The notes: a model not told the origin generated them from the sequence alone. Counted from the stretch's first letter, positions 1-9,696 are shown. The stretch: 64,000 nucleotides of DNA from Bifidobacterium catenulatum subsp. kashiwanohense JCM 15439 = DSM 21854 (GCF_001042615.1 NZ_AP012327.1:1054001-1118000), one strand, 5' to 3'. Program-made: numbers and translations.

Positions 1-1
1 C

Positions 2-1513
2 GACGGCATCGGACTCGATCTCAACGAAGGCAAGGACGAGAATCTTGCTGCTGTTGAAAAGTTTGGCGTCGCAGAAAACACCACCATCTTCGCCGGCGTG
101 GTCAACGGTCGCAACATCTGGCGCAACGATTACGCCGTCAGCCTCGGCCTCGTCGACGCGCTGAAGAAGGTCACCGACAACGTAGCCGTCTCCACCGCAA
201 GCTCCCTGCTGCACGTGCCGTTCAGCACCGAAGGTGAGGACGGTCTCGTCGACGACGTGCGCAAACATTTCGCCTTCGCCGTTGAAAAGCTCGGCGAACT
301 GCACGACATCGCGGTCCTTGCCGACGCCGGCGAAGAAGCCAAGAAGGCATCCGAAGCGTTGGCCGCCAACCAGGCACTGTTTGACGGTACCCGCGTCGCC
401 GCCGACAAGAACGTGGCGGAACGTCTCGCAGCCCTGACCGACGCGGACTTCGTACGCCAGCCGGCACGCGCCGAACGTCAGAAGGCACAGCGTGAGGCGT
501 TGAACCTGCCATTGCTGCCGACCACCACCATCGGATCCTTCCCGCAAACCAAGGAAGTGCGCGCCGAACGCGCCAGGCTGCGCAAGGGCGAAATCACCAA
601 GGCAGAATACGACGAATACATGAAGGCGCAGATTGACGCCTGCATCAAGCATCAGGAGCAGATCGGCCTCGACGTGCTTGTGCATGGTGAATTCGAACGC
701 AACGACATGGTCGAATACTTCGGCCAGAACCTCAACGGTTTCCTGTTCACCAAGAACGCTTGGGTGCAGTCTTACGGTACCCGCTGCGTGAAGCCCCCGA
801 TCGTATGGGGCGATGTGTCCCGCGCCAACCCGATCACCGTGGAATGGAGCGCCTACGCTCAGTCCCGCACCAGCCATGTGATGAAGGGCATGCTCACCGG
901 CCCGGTCACCATTCTCAACTGGTCCTGGCCGCGCGAGGACATCACCCACGAGCAGCAGACCCAGCAGCTGGCTCTCGCCATCCGCGACGAAGTGCTCGAC
1001 CTCGAAGCCGCTGGCATCAAGGTCATCCAGATCGACGAGGCCGCCCTGCGTGAAAAGCTGCCGCTCAGGAAGACCGACTGGCACAAGAAGTACCTCGACT
1101 GGGCCATTCCGGCATTCCGACTGGTGCACTCCGCGGTCAAGCCGACCACGCAGATCCACACCCATATGTGCTACTCGGAGTTCAACGACATCATCACCGA
1201 CATCGACGCTATGGACGCCGACGTGATCTCCTTCGAAGCCTCCCGCGGTGATCTTGTGGTGCTCGACGCCATTCACGACGCCAACTTCGAAACCGAAGCT
1301 GGTCCGGGCGTCTACGACATCCACTCGCCGCGCATCCCGTCCGAAGCTGAAATCGAGGAACGCATCTACGAAATCCTCAAGAAGATGGACGTCGAAAAGG
1401 TGTGGATCAACCCCGACTGCGGTTTGAAGACACGCGGCAACGCCGAAACCTGGCCAAGCCTCGAAAACCTCGTGGCCGCAGCCCAGGCTGTGCGTGCCAA
1501 GCTGGCCAAGTAA
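2..1513 (+). CDS. metE: Cobalamin-independent methionine synthase, C-terminal part (5' end outside window)
   Basis: The frame is open from base 2, so this is the last 503 residues of a protein normally about 750 long. MetE transfers the methyl group of 5-methyltetrahydropteroyltriglutamate to homocysteine to make methionine in the cytosol. The catalytic C-terminal barrel is complete: the zinc-binding HTHMC stretch lies near base 1160 and the second cysteine, in NPDCG, near base 1415. [12 protein letters not shown], which opens the catalytic half in this family, lies near base 515. metF follows after 29 bases, so the enzyme using methyl-folate and the enzyme making it are probably co-transcribed. 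No frameshift is visible. Confidence 0.97.
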   Translation, partial: DGIGLDLNEGKDENLAAVEKFGVAENTTIFAGVVNGRNIWRNDYAVSLGLVDALKKVTDNVAVSTASSLLHVPFSTEGEDGLVDDVRKHFAFAVEKLGELHDIAVLADAGEEAKKASEALAANQALFDGTRVAADKNVAERLAALTDADFVRQPARAERQKAQREALNLPLLPTTTIGSFPQTKEVRAERARLRKGEITKAEYDEYMKAQIDACIKHQEQIGLDVLVHGEFERNDMVEYFGQNLNGFLFTKNAWVQSYGTRCVKPPIVWGDVSRANPITVEWSAYAQSRTSHVMKGMLTGPVTILNWSWPREDITHEQQTQQLALAIRDEVLDLEAAGIKVIQIDEAALREKLPLRKTDWHKKYLDWAIPAFRLVHSAVKPTTQIHTHMCYSEFNDIITDIDAMDADVISFEASRGDLVVLDAIHDANFETEAGPGVYDIHSPRIPSEAEIEERIYEILKKMDVEKVWINPDCGLKTRGNAETWPSLENLVAAAQAVRAKLAK

Positions 1514-1542
1514 GGCGAAACGTTAGGAACAAGACAACAGCC

Positions 1543-2382
1543 ATGCATTCGCCAATGTTCTCGCTCGAGGTGTTCCCTCCAAAGCGAACCTCCCCTGTGG
1601 GTACCATCTGCGACACGTTGGATGGCCTGCAGGGGTTGGACCCCGATTTCATTTCCGTCACCTACGGCACCGGCAAATCATCCGACCGTACGCTGACAGC
1701 GCGCATCGCCCACACCGTGAGTGAATACGGCATCCCCAGTGTGGCCCATCTAACCGCACAATATCTGAACAAGGATGACGTCGACCAGGCGCTCGACATG
1801 TTCGAACAGGCCAAAGTCTCCGGTGTACTCGCCTTACGTGGCGACCGCATCGACGGTGCCGAACCGGCAGGAGTGTTCGAACATGCCAGCGATCTGGCCG
1901 CGTACATCCGCCAGCAGCGTCCGGGCATGAAGATCTACGGCGCCTGCTATCCGGAAAAGCATCCGCAGGCGGCAACACTGGAAGAAGACATCGACAATCT
2001 CAAAAAGAAAGTCGACGCCGGCGTGACACACCTGATCTCGCAACTGTTCTACGATAACGAGGACTTCCTGAGATTCCTCGACAAAGCGAGGACTGCAGGC
2101 ATCGACGTGCCGATCGAAGCGGGCATCATGCCAGTCATGAACGCGAAATCGGTGTTGAACATGTCGAGCAAATGTCAGTCGAAGATTCCCGAAAAACTCG
2201 GCATCATGCTCGATAAATGGGGAAGCGACAAGGCTTTGCTTAAAGAGGCGGGTATCGCTTACGCATCCGAGCAGATCTGCGATTTGGTAGCGCGGGGCGT
2301 CGACGGTGTGCACCTGTATACGATGAACCATCCATGCGTCAGCCGACGTATTTGGTCCAACGTCAAACCATTCTTCGTCTGA
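1543..2382 (+). CDS. metF: 5,10-methylenetetrahydrofolate reductase
   Basis: A 279-residue FAD-dependent TIM-barrel enzyme reducing methylene-THF to 5-methyl-THF, the methyl donor for MetE just upstream. Family motifs are SLEVFPPK at the N-terminus, with the conserved glutamate, and LALRGD near residue 100. The frame is open further upstream into metE, but the ATG at 1543 starts at the usual family N-terminus and follows an AGGAAC ribosome-binding site near 1525. Length is close to the roughly 290 residues usual in bacteria. A strong terminator follows directly, so metE-metF looks like the end of a transcription unit. Confidence 0.95.
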   Translation: MHSPMFSLEVFPPKRTSPVGTICDTLDGLQGLDPDFISVTYGTGKSSDRTLTARIAHTVSEYGIPSVAHLTAQYLNKDDVDQALDMFEQAKVSGVLALRGDRIDGAEPAGVFEHASDLAAYIRQQRPGMKIYGACYPEKHPQAATLEEDIDNLKKKVDAGVTHLISQLFYDNEDFLRFLDKARTAGIDVPIEAGIMPVMNAKSVLNMSSKCQSKIPEKLGIMLDKWGSDKALLKEAGIAYASEQICDLVARGVDGVHLYTMNHPCVSRRIWSNVKPFFV

Positions 2383-2405
2383 TTTCAGGCGATGCAACAA
2401 ACATC

Positions 2406-2445
2406 AGGGGCGGTTGCGGGTATTTCGCAACCGCCCCTGGTTTTA
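2406..2445 (+). terminator. Rho-independent terminator after metF
   Basis: A perfect 13-bp inverted repeat (2406-2418 with 2426-2438), GC-rich, with a 7-base loop and followed by GGTTTT. It closes the metE-metF unit. Confidence 0.85.
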
Positions 2446-2464
2446 TACGGTTGCTATAGAAACC

Positions 2465-2785
2465 ATGACTTCCATGCAACACAAGTTCGGAGCGCTCGAT
2501 CTGATTCGAGCAGGGCTGCAAGATTTCGACAAAGCTCGCACATTGTTCGATGAGCTGCACAATGACGGCATTGACGATGACAGAATGCGACTGCTGCTGA
2601 CAACGCTGGAAAAAGCGTGCGATCCTGACGTCGCACTCAGCAACCTGGTAGACATCATCAAAGTGATGCAAAGCCAAGGCAAGGATTTCACCAACATCAT
2701 CGCCGACGAGAACTCTTTCGTACGACTGATCACCGTGCTCGGCGTCACCCGTCACGTCCGGCGTAACGTGCAGCCGCTGTTCTGA
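2465..2785 (+). pseudogene. Truncated 5' fragment of glnE (adenylyltransferase N-terminus)
   Basis: The 106-residue frame matches the first ~95 residues of the complete GlnE encoded from 10118. Shared blocks include KACDPD, ALSN, MQSQG, and LITVLGV at the point where similarity stops (about base 2746, equal to about 10402 in the complete gene). By hand alignment roughly half of the positions are identical, so this is not a recent tandem copy. After 2746 the frame continues for about a dozen unrelated residues to a stop. GlnE needs about 1000 residues for its two nucleotidyltransferase domains, so this fragment cannot be functional. It sits where glnE would be expected after metF and keeps a TATA-like -10 region (about 2453-2460) just before its ATG. 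It probably marks the left edge of an insertion. Confidence 0.85.
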
Positions 2786-2920
2786 GGATTATCCGCCTGT
2801 TCTCCGCGCTGCGATTGTGTTCCGCCGGGATGGTGGAACGTCATATACGTGACGCCGAGGGAGGCCTGTTGCATCGGATATTACGCAAGATCATTCTATC
2901 CGACGTCACGGTTGGGACTT

Positions 2921-3259
2921 CTACTTCTTCTTGGTACTCCTCGCACTCTTCAACGGTGTCTTCGGCTTGGCGGGCTCGAACCACGGGAAGCGGTGAAGTA
3001 CCCAGCGGTGCAGCGGCGGGGTCTTGGCGACGGCCCAACCCGCAATCATTGCGAAAATCGCCACCCACGAGGCGAGATTCTGCTTGGCGAAGATCAGCAG
3101 GATGGTTAGTCCCACGGCGATGATGCCGAGGAATTGCGAATATTTGTTCTGCGATTCGGTGGTCTTGTCCGTCTTCATCGGCACGAAACCGAAGAACAGG
3201 CCAATCGCCACGGATACGATGGCGATGGCGACGCAGATGATGATGTCCTGAGTGCTCAT
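2921..3259 (-). CDS. Small membrane protein of unknown function
   Basis: A 112-residue protein with three predicted hydrophobic segments (about residues 5-25, 42-58 and 64-80) and a strongly basic, lysine-rich C-terminus (PKTPLKSARSTKKK). The ATG at 3259 has a good GGGAGG ribosome-binding site 7 bases upstream, which supports real translation. I do not recognise the family. It is the outermost gene on the left of the block between the two glnE copies and points the same way as the ATPase and ROK genes to its right. A role linked to the sugar importer is possible but unsupported. Confidence 0.7.
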   Translation of the reverse strand: MSTQDIIICVAIAIVSVAIGLFFGFVPMKTDKTTESQNKYSQFLGIIAVGLTILLIFAKQNLASWVAIFAMIAGWAVAKTPPLHRWVLHRFPWFEPAKPKTPLKSARSTKKK

Positions 3260-3344
3260 GAACGTTCCCTCCCGGAACAGGCGATGAAGATATGCGATTG
3301 TATCAGTTTACCGCAGCGCATCGGCGCGCGCCGATGCGCCCCTT

Positions 3345-4187
3345 CTATTCGAGATTCATAGCGGCGCTGATCGTGCGGTCGATGAGCTTGCGCTGATGGA
3401 TCATGTTGGCGTATTTCGGGTTCTCCGTCATCCCCTCGCTCCCATGTCCGGCGTCAACGCCAGCGATTTGCGCGATAATCTCCTCGTAGGAGGTCTTGGC
3501 GGTGCAATACACGCCGCGGATACGTCCTTGTCGGATGACCACGATGCGATCCGACACCGCGAACACGTTCGGCAGGTCATGACAGACCATCACCACCGAC
3601 CGGCCATCGGAACGTATCCGTTTGATGTAGGACAGCACCTCCGCGGCCTGCATCACCGACAGCGAGGCGGTCGGCTCGTCGAGCAGGATGAGCTGCGGGT
3701 CGTTGAGTAGCGTGCGGGCGATGGCCACGGTCTGACGCTGCCCCACCGACAGCGAGGTGATGGGGGACCCCACACGGATCGCGGAGCTCAGCGTTCCGAG
3801 CACGGAACGGGCTCGCGTGTTCATCATATCGTCGTCACGAACCCAGCCCGACTGCATCTCCTTGCCGAGGAAAAGATTGGAAGCTACATCGAGGTTGTCG
3901 CAGAGTTCCTGACCTTGGAAGACGGAAGCGATGCCCATGCGGTCCGCCTCCCGGATCGAGGGGATCGTCACCTGTTCGCCGTTGAGGTAGATATGCCCGA
4001 ATCCGGGTTGCAGAAAACCGGAGATTACCTTCATCAGTGTGGACTTGCCGGCGCCGTTGTCGCCCACGATGGCGATGACCTCTTTGCGGTCGATGGTCAG
4101 ATTCACCGATTTCAGCGCCTCGACGAATCCGAATCTGACGCAGATGTCCTCCAGTCGCAGCAACGGAGGTGTACTTGCGTTCCTCAT
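3345..4187 (-). CDS. Orphan sugar-type ABC transporter ATP-binding protein (single domain)
   Basis: A 280-residue protein with one nucleotide-binding domain: Walker A GDNGAGKST, an unusual signature LSVGQRQ (normally LSGGQ), Walker B LILLDEPTASL, and the switch histidine in VMVCHD. It resembles the first half of carbohydrate-uptake-type-2 ATPases (RbsA/XylG/MmsA), which usually carry two such domains. No permease or binding protein is adjacent on this strand. It lies 42 bases downstream of the ROK regulator and has a GAGGGA ribosome-binding site, so the two are probably co-transcribed, divergently from the mmsP-A-B-like operon. It may energise that permease or another one, or have a regulatory role; this is inference. 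Confidence 0.88.
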   Translation of the reverse strand: MRNASTPPLLRLEDICVRFGFVEALKSVNLTIDRKEVIAIVGDNGAGKSTLMKVISGFLQPGFGHIYLNGEQVTIPSIREADRMGIASVFQGQELCDNLDVASNLFLGKEMQSGWVRDDDMMNTRARSVLGTLSSAIRVGSPITSLSVGQRQTVAIARTLLNDPQLILLDEPTASLSVMQAAEVLSYIKRIRSDGRSVVMVCHDLPNVFAVSDRIVVIRQGRIRGVYCTAKTSYEEIIAQIAGVDAGHGSEGMTENPKYANMIHQRKLIDRTISAAMNLE

Positions 4188-4229
4188 GTCATCCCTCTTT
4201 CCTTGACCCTTTCCTCATGGGTGTTTCGT

Positions 4230-5399
4230 CTATGCTGCGATGCTGTTGCGAATCGCATGTCCGATGGCGGCGAGCGCGCCGCCCAGCGCGCAGTTGTCGC
4301 TCGGGTGAGGGGAGCTCAGCACCGTGATTGGCATGACCGCGTCGGGGAACAGCAGCCGCTGCAGCGCTTCATTGAACGGTTGAGTAAACACCTCGCCGGC
4401 CATGGCGAGTTTGCCTCCGACCACGACGACCTCCGGGTCGATGCTGATGCACAAGTCGGCGGCCACTTGCCCGATGCGCACCGCCGTGTCAGCGATGATG
4501 CGGCGGCATCCGGGGTCGCCGTTGTTCGCCTGTGCCACGAGGTCGTCCATCGTCATGTTGCCGTGCGTGACGCTGAGCAGTTGCACCAGCCGGTTCTCAG
4601 CGACAATGGTGTTGAGGCATCCGCGATTGCCGCAGGAGCAGATCGCACCGAGCGGATCGACTTGGATATGGCCGATCTCGCCGGCCAGGCCGGTCACCCC
4701 GTGCATGATCTCCCCGCCGGCAACGATACCCGCGCCTACGTTGTCATTGGTGGAGATATAGACGAAGTCGCGCTTGCCGATTGCTGCGCCCATGCGTGAT
4801 TCGCAGTAGGCGGCGTAGTTTGCGTCGTTGTCGACATATACGGGGGTGTTGAATGTGGCGCTTAGCGGAGAGACGATGTCGAAGCCATCCCACCCGGGCA
4901 TGACGCCGGGGATGGCGATCATGTGGTCGCCGATGGCGACTGGTGCGGCCAAGGCCACGCCGATGCCGGCGATCTCCCCGGGATCAGCGTCGATGTTGGT
5001 CATGGTCTCGTTGATGAGCTGTATCGCGCGTTCCAGTGTGGTGTCGGCCTTGTGACCGAGGGGAAGCGGCAGCATATGCTCCGCGATGATTGATTTCGCG
5101 AAATCGACGACGGCCAGTTTCAGTTCGCGTTGCGCGATCCACAGGCCGATGCCGAGACCCTGATTGTGGGCGAGTCTGACCAAGGTAGCCCTGCGGCCGT
5201 TGCGTATGGTGCTTTTCGTCTCCAGCTGTCCCTCGTCGACGAGTTGGTGGACGAGTGTGGAGACCGTTGCGGTGGAGAGGCTGGTGACCTCCGCGAGTTC
5301 GACCTGCGTCATAGCGCCGAATTTGTGGATGCTGGACAGCAGGTTGGCACGGTTTGCCTCGCGCAGGGAGGTTTGTGAGCCGAAAAGTCGTGTTGCCAT
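4230..5399 (-). CDS. ROK-family transcriptional regulator
   Basis: A 389-residue protein with an N-terminal winged helix (about residues 10-65; TQVELAEVTSLSTATVSTL) and a C-terminal ROK sugar-kinase-like domain. The ROK zinc site is intact as CSCGNRGCL, preceded by GEIGH. Such proteins (NagC, XylR, Mlc type) repress sugar genes and respond to a sugar or sugar phosphate. It is transcribed away from the monosaccharide importer operon, the usual arrangement for a local repressor, and a palindrome overlapping the importer promoter is a likely operator. The inducing sugar cannot be told from sequence; xylose, arabinose, glucose or galactose fit the transporter family. Confidence 0.93.
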   Translation of the reverse strand: MATRLFGSQTSLREANRANLLSSIHKFGAMTQVELAEVTSLSTATVSTLVHQLVDEGQLETKSTIRNGRRATLVRLAHNQGLGIGLWIAQRELKLAVVDFAKSIIAEHMLPLPLGHKADTTLERAIQLINETMTNIDADPGEIAGIGVALAAPVAIGDHMIAIPGVMPGWDGFDIVSPLSATFNTPVYVDNDANYAAYCESRMGAAIGKRDFVYISTNDNVGAGIVAGGEIMHGVTGLAGEIGHIQVDPLGAICSCGNRGCLNTIVAENRLVQLLSVTHGNMTMDDLVAQANNGDPGCRRIIADTAVRIGQVAADLCISIDPEVVVVGGKLAMAGEVFTQPFNEALQRLLFPDAVMPITVLSSPHPSDNCALGGALAAIGHAIRNSIAA

Positions 5400-5533
5400 G
5401 GCTATCCAGTGTAGTCCGACGCGGTGGTCGCCGGGGCCGTGTGCGCTCTTCCTGCGGCGTGTCGCGTCGAAAGGCGCATAATACAGCTCTTATGTTCGAT
5501 AAATGAATTTAAATAACGTTTAAGAACAAATAT

Positions 5534-5566
5534 AAGTTTGACAACTTAACTCAAGAGTCATATGCT
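5534..5566 (+). promoter_or_regulatory. Importer operon promoter with overlapping palindromic operator
   Basis: A near-consensus promoter reads TTGACA (5538-5543), a 17-base spacer, then TATGCT (5561-5566), about 80 bases before the binding-protein gene. The -35 box sits inside a palindrome, TAAGTT-tgac-AACTTA (5534-5549), the position expected for a repressor operator. The ROK regulator encoded divergently is the obvious candidate. The whole 5470-5570 stretch is AT-rich compared with its surroundings. Confidence 0.75.
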
Positions 5567-5643
5567 ATGAGATGAACCGGAACGGTCCGGATCACAAACG
5601 GAACAATGGTCGTTCCGTCACCCTCAAAGATGAAGGAGAATAC

Positions 5644-6825
5644 ATGCAGTTCACCAAGAAGATCGTCGCCGTCGTGGCGGGCGTGGCGATGTGCGCGGGT
5701 CTCACGGCCTGTGGCGGCAGTCGAACCGGACAGTCCGGCGACGGCGACAAGATCGAGAAAGGCGCAACCATCGGCATTTCGATGCCGACCAAATCCGAGG
5801 AGCGCTGGAACAAGGATGGCAACAACCTCAAGGCCAATCTTGAGAAGCGAGGGTACAAGGTCATCCTGTCGTTCGCGGATGACAAGCCCGCCCAACAGAA
5901 CGCCGACATCGAGAACATGGTCAACAACGATGCGAAGATCGTCGTGGTCGCCTCCAAGGACGGCACCGCGGTCGGCCCAGCCGTCGAGAAGGCCCGTGAC
6001 GCTGGCGCGAAGGTCATCGCCTACGACCGTCTGATCATGAACACCGACGCGGTCGACTACTACGCCACGTTCCAGCTGGAGCAGACTGGTGTACTCGAGG
6101 CCACCTGGCTGATTGACAAACTCGGGTTGGAGGAAGGCGCCACCGGCCCGTTCAACATCGAGCTGTTCGCGGGCTCCCCGGACGACAATAATTCCAAATA
6201 CTTCTTCAAGGGTGCATGGGATCTGCTCCAGCCCTACTTCGAGAAGGGAATCCTCGTCAACCCATCCAACCACGGCGGCGGCGTGAAGGCCTCCGACAAG
6301 GCCGAGGACATCTGGCAGAAGATCGGCGTGCAGTCTTGGAAGGCCGAGCAGGCCCAGAAGGACATGGAATCCATCCTCGACTCCACTTACGCGCACGGCG
6401 AGAAACTCGACGCGGTGCTCAGCCCCTACGACGGTATCACCCAAGGCGTGGCCAACGCCATCGAGTCCAAGCGCCCGGATATGAAGCCCGGCACCGACAG
6501 CTGGCCGTACATCACCGGCCAGGACGCGATGGAGATCTCTATCGCCAACATCGCTAACGGCAAGCAGGGCGAGACTGTGTTCAAGGACGTGAACAAGCTC
6601 GCGAACGCCGTCGAGGAGATGATCATCGAGATCGCCGAGGGCAAGGAGGTGTCCGGCATCAACGGCAAGTTCAATAACGGCAACTTGGACGTGCCGTCCA
6701 AGCTGCTTGACCCGCAGGGCATCACCATCGACAACCTCTCCGATTTGGTGAAGGCGAACTACGTGACCCAGAGCCGCTTCAACGAACTGACTAAGGGCAC
6801 GCTGCTCGAGGATCAGATCAAGTGA
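5644..6825 (+). CDS. Monosaccharide ABC transporter substrate-binding lipoprotein (ChvE/MmsP type)
   Basis: A 393-residue periplasmic-binding-protein-like lipoprotein. The signal peptide ends in the lipobox LTAC (Cys23), so it is anchored to the outer face of the membrane. AYDRLIMNTDAVDYYATF and SWPYITGQDA are typical of the ChvE branch, which binds aldoses such as arabinose, xylose, galactose or glucose. The frame is open upstream, but the ATG at 5644 starts the signal peptide and follows an AAGGAG site. It is the first gene of a three-gene importer operon behind a strong promoter, and its product delivers sugar to the MmsA/MmsB-like proteins encoded next. Confidence 0.94.
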   Translation: MQFTKKIVAVVAGVAMCAGLTACGGSRTGQSGDGDKIEKGATIGISMPTKSEERWNKDGNNLKANLEKRGYKVILSFADDKPAQQNADIENMVNNDAKIVVVASKDGTAVGPAVEKARDAGAKVIAYDRLIMNTDAVDYYATFQLEQTGVLEATWLIDKLGLEEGATGPFNIELFAGSPDDNNSKYFFKGAWDLLQPYFEKGILVNPSNHGGGVKASDKAEDIWQKIGVQSWKAEQAQKDMESILDSTYAHGEKLDAVLSPYDGITQGVANAIESKRPDMKPGTDSWPYITGQDAMEISIANIANGKQGETVFKDVNKLANAVEEMIIEIAEGKEVSGINGKFNNGNLDVPSKLLDPQGITIDNLSDLVKANYVTQSRFNELTKGTLLEDQIK

Positions 6826-6906
6826 CGCGACGGTTCGACGGATGGAGCACACGGCCGTCGTGGCGTGTGCCCCATCCCCTCGCAACACAATATGAGGAGT
6901 GATGAA

Positions 6907-8463
6907 ATGTCCCAAACAGACACCATTCTGATGATGGAGAACATCACCAAGACGTTCGGACCGGTCAAGGCCCTGACCGACGTGAATCTGGAGGTGGGCC
7001 GTGGCGAGATCCACGCCATCTGCGGCGAGAACGGCGCGGGCAAATCGACGTTGATGAACGTGCTTTCCGGTGTGTATCCATACGGCAGCTACAGCGGAAG
7101 GATCGTCTTCGACGGCAAGGAATGCAGATTCCGCACGATCAATGACTCCGAGGCCGATGGCATCGTGATCATCCATCAGGAGCTGGCGCTGAGCCCGTTC
7201 CTGTCCATCGCCGAGAACATCTTCATGGGCAACGAGCGGGCCAGGGCCGGCGTCGTCGACTGGGACCGGACCCGCGCCGAGGCCAGAAAGCTGTTGGATC
7301 GCGTGGGCCTCCCGGAGGATCCGGACACCAGGATCATGGACATCGGTGTCGGCAAGCAGCAGCTCGTCGAAATCGCCAAGGCTCTGAGCAAGGACGTGAA
7401 ACTGCTCATCCTCGACGAGCCCACCGCGGCCCTGAACGACGAGGACTCCGCCCATCTGCTCGGTCTGGTGCGCCAGCTGCGCGACGAGCAGGGCGTGACT
7501 AGCATCATTATCACGCACAAGCTCAACGAGGTCGCCGCCATCGCCGATAACGTCACCATTATTCGTGACGGCTCCACCGTCGGACAGATGTACGTGACGC
7601 CGGAGACACCACTCGATCAGGACGAGCTGATCCGCAAGATGGTCGGTCGCCCGCTGCACAACTTGTATCCGGATCATCCCTCTAACAAGCCGGGCGAGGA
7701 ATATCTGCGCATCGAGGATTGGACCGTGCATCATCCGCTCGACGTCGAGCGCGTGATCGTGGACCACGCGAACATCAACGTGCGCGCCGGCGAGATCGTC
7801 GGGCTCGCGGGGCTGATGGGTGCCGGCCGCACCGAGTTGGCTATGAGCGTGTTCGGACGGTCCTATGGCTCGAACATCTCAGGCAACGTGTACGTCAAAG
7901 GCAGGAAGGTCAACCTGCCGAGCGTGCAGGCCGCCATCGACGCCGGAATCGCCTACGCTACCGAAGATCGCAAGGTATACGGCCTAAACCTGTTGCAGAA
8001 CATCCGTGAGAACGCCTCGCTCGCCTCGCTGAAGAAGATGAGCCGGCACGGTGTGATGGACGATAACATCGAACGCAAGGAGGTGGAAGAGTACCGCAAG
8101 GACTTCCACATCAAATGTCATGACATCGATGTGAACGTCGGCACGCTTTCCGGCGGCAACCAGCAGAAGGTCGTACTCGCCAAATGGGTGATCTCCCAGC
8201 CGGACATCCTCATCCTCGACGAACCGACCCGAGGCATCGACGTCGGCGCCAAATACGAGATCTACGAGATTATCGACCAGCTGGCCGACGCCGGTAAGGC
8301 CGTCATTGTGATCTCCTCCGAGCTGCCGGAACTCATCGGCATCTGCGACCGCATCTACACCGTAAGTTACGGCGTCGTCACCGACAACGTCGAGAAGAAT
8401 GGATTCACTCAGGAATACTTGATGAAGGGAATGACCAAGGAAAGGAAGGTGGACGCCCGATGA
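6907..8463 (+). CDS. mmsA: Monosaccharide ABC transporter ATP-binding protein (MmsA/GguA type, two domains)
   Basis: A 518-residue ATPase with two nucleotide-binding domains. The first has Walker A GENGAGKST and Walker B LILDEPTAAL. The second has a degenerate Walker A (GLMGAGRTE), signature LSGGNQQKV and Walker B LILDEPTRGID, as is normal for carbohydrate-uptake-type-2 ATPases. It powers sugar import through the permease encoded next. The ATG at 6907 is chosen because GAGGAG lies 7 bases upstream and MSQTD starts just before the family core. Its last bases overlap the permease start (ATGA), so the two are translationally coupled. Specificity comes from the binding protein. Confidence 0.95.
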   Translation: MSQTDTILMMENITKTFGPVKALTDVNLEVGRGEIHAICGENGAGKSTLMNVLSGVYPYGSYSGRIVFDGKECRFRTINDSEADGIVIIHQELALSPFLSIAENIFMGNERARAGVVDWDRTRAEARKLLDRVGLPEDPDTRIMDIGVGKQQLVEIAKALSKDVKLLILDEPTAALNDEDSAHLLGLVRQLRDEQGVTSIIITHKLNEVAAIADNVTIIRDGSTVGQMYVTPETPLDQDELIRKMVGRPLHNLYPDHPSNKPGEEYLRIEDWTVHHPLDVERVIVDHANINVRAGEIVGLAGLMGAGRTELAMSVFGRSYGSNISGNVYVKGRKVNLPSVQAAIDAGIAYATEDRKVYGLNLLQNIRENASLASLKKMSRHGVMDDNIERKEVEEYRKDFHIKCHDIDVNVGTLSGGNQQKVVLAKWVISQPDILILDEPTRGIDVGAKYEIYEIIDQLADAGKAVIVISSELPELIGICDRIYTVSYGVVTDNVEKNGFTQEYLMKGMTKERKVDAR

Positions 8464-9677
8464 GCGCCGCAACCGCAACATCTGCACAGAAGAAAGAGAA
8501 GGTCAGCCTGCTGGCCACTATCGGCAACAACGCCCGCCAATACGGCATCGTCGGCGCATTGCTCGTGATCGTCATCGCCTTCGAGATCCTCACTGGAGGT
8601 GTGCTGCTCAAGCCGAACAGCTTCGTGTCGCTAATCCAGCAGAACGCCTATGTGATTATCCTCGCCATCGGCATGGTGATGGTCATCATCGCCACCCACA
8701 TCGACTTGTCTGTCGGTTCGTTGGTCGCCTTCATCGGCGGCGTCTGTGCCCTGCTGATGGAGCGCGCAGGCATGAACTGGATGCTTGCTATCCTCCTCTC
8801 CCTCATCGTCGGCCTCATCGTTGGCGTCTGGCAGGGATTCTGGGTGGCCTACGTGGGTATCCCGGGCTTCATCACTACCTTGGCCGGTATGCTGATGTTC
8901 CGAGGGCTCGCCACCGTGATTGTCGGCGAATCCGTGCCGATCACCTCCAATGCCTTCCGTGGCATCGCCCGTGACTATCTGCCGAACATCTTGGGGTTCT
9001 GGGGGCCGTTCGATGGTCTGACCCTTGTCGTCGGCGTGCTGTGCATCGTCGGCTACGCCTTCTCCCAGCTGCGCAAGCGCAAGCGCGTCGAGAAGGTCGG
9101 ATTGGTGCCCGAACCGATGAACTTGACTATCCTCAAGATCGTCCTCGCGGCCGTGGTCATTGCGTTCGTCACCTATCTGCTGGCCTCTTCGGGCAACGCG
9201 GAACAGGGCGGCATCCCGATTATGCTCGTCATCGTCGGCGTGCTCGTGCTCGCCTACAACTTCATCCTGACCCGGACCGTGTTCGGTCGTCACGTCTACG
9301 CCGTCGGCGGCAATCGCAAGGCAGCCATCCTCTCCGGTATCAACACCAAGCGCGTCGACTTCCTGCTGTTCGTCCATATGGGCTTCCTCTCCGCTGTCGC
9401 CGCGGTCTGCATGCTGTCCCGTCTGGCCTCCGCGACCGCACAGGCCGGCATGGAGTTCGAAATGGACGCCATCGCTGCCTGCTTCATCGGCGGTACGGCC
9501 GTCACCGGCGGTATCGGCACGATTCCGGGGGCAGTGGTCGGCGCATTCGTGATGGGCGTCATCAACCAGGGTCTGTCGATCATGGGTGTGGACACCGCCG
9601 TGGTGAAGACCATCAAGGGTCTTGTGCTCCTACTGGCCGTCGCCGTGGATATCATGTCCAAGCGCAAGAAGAGCTGA
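8460..9677 (+). CDS. mmsB: Monosaccharide ABC transporter permease (MmsB/GguB type)
   Basis: A 405-residue polytopic membrane protein of the BPD_transp_2 family, forming the sugar channel. Family signatures are GMVMVIIATHIDLSVGS in the second membrane region and GRHVYAVGGN with ILSGIN in the large cytoplasmic loop that contacts the ATPase. The charged insert near residues 190-220 (QLRKRKRVEK) and the 405-residue length fit the MmsB/XylH branch rather than the shorter RbsC (about 320). The start overlaps the ATPase stop by 4 bases. A long perfect palindrome lies 19 bases after the stop codon. Confidence 0.94.
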   Translation: MSAATATSAQKKEKVSLLATIGNNARQYGIVGALLVIVIAFEILTGGVLLKPNSFVSLIQQNAYVIILAIGMVMVIIATHIDLSVGSLVAFIGGVCALLMERAGMNWMLAILLSLIVGLIVGVWQGFWVAYVGIPGFITTLAGMLMFRGLATVIVGESVPITSNAFRGIARDYLPNILGFWGPFDGLTLVVGVLCIVGYAFSQLRKRKRVEKVGLVPEPMNLTILKIVLAAVVIAFVTYLLASSGNAEQGGIPIMLVIVGVLVLAYNFILTRTVFGRHVYAVGGNRKAAILSGINTKRVDFLLFVHMGFLSAVAAVCMLSRLASATAQAGMEFEMDAIAACFIGGTAVTGGIGTIPGAVVGAFVMGVINQGLSIMGVDTAVVKTIKGLVLLLAVAVDIMSKRKKS

Positions 9678-9696
9678 TCTGTTCCGAATCCCCTCC

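Noticed and set aside
5551..7767. A 738-codon open frame on the minus strand opposite the sugar importer genes
   Set aside because: It mirrors the codon pattern of the importer genes, has no recognisable domain and no ribosome-binding site; the plus-strand genes are clearly real.
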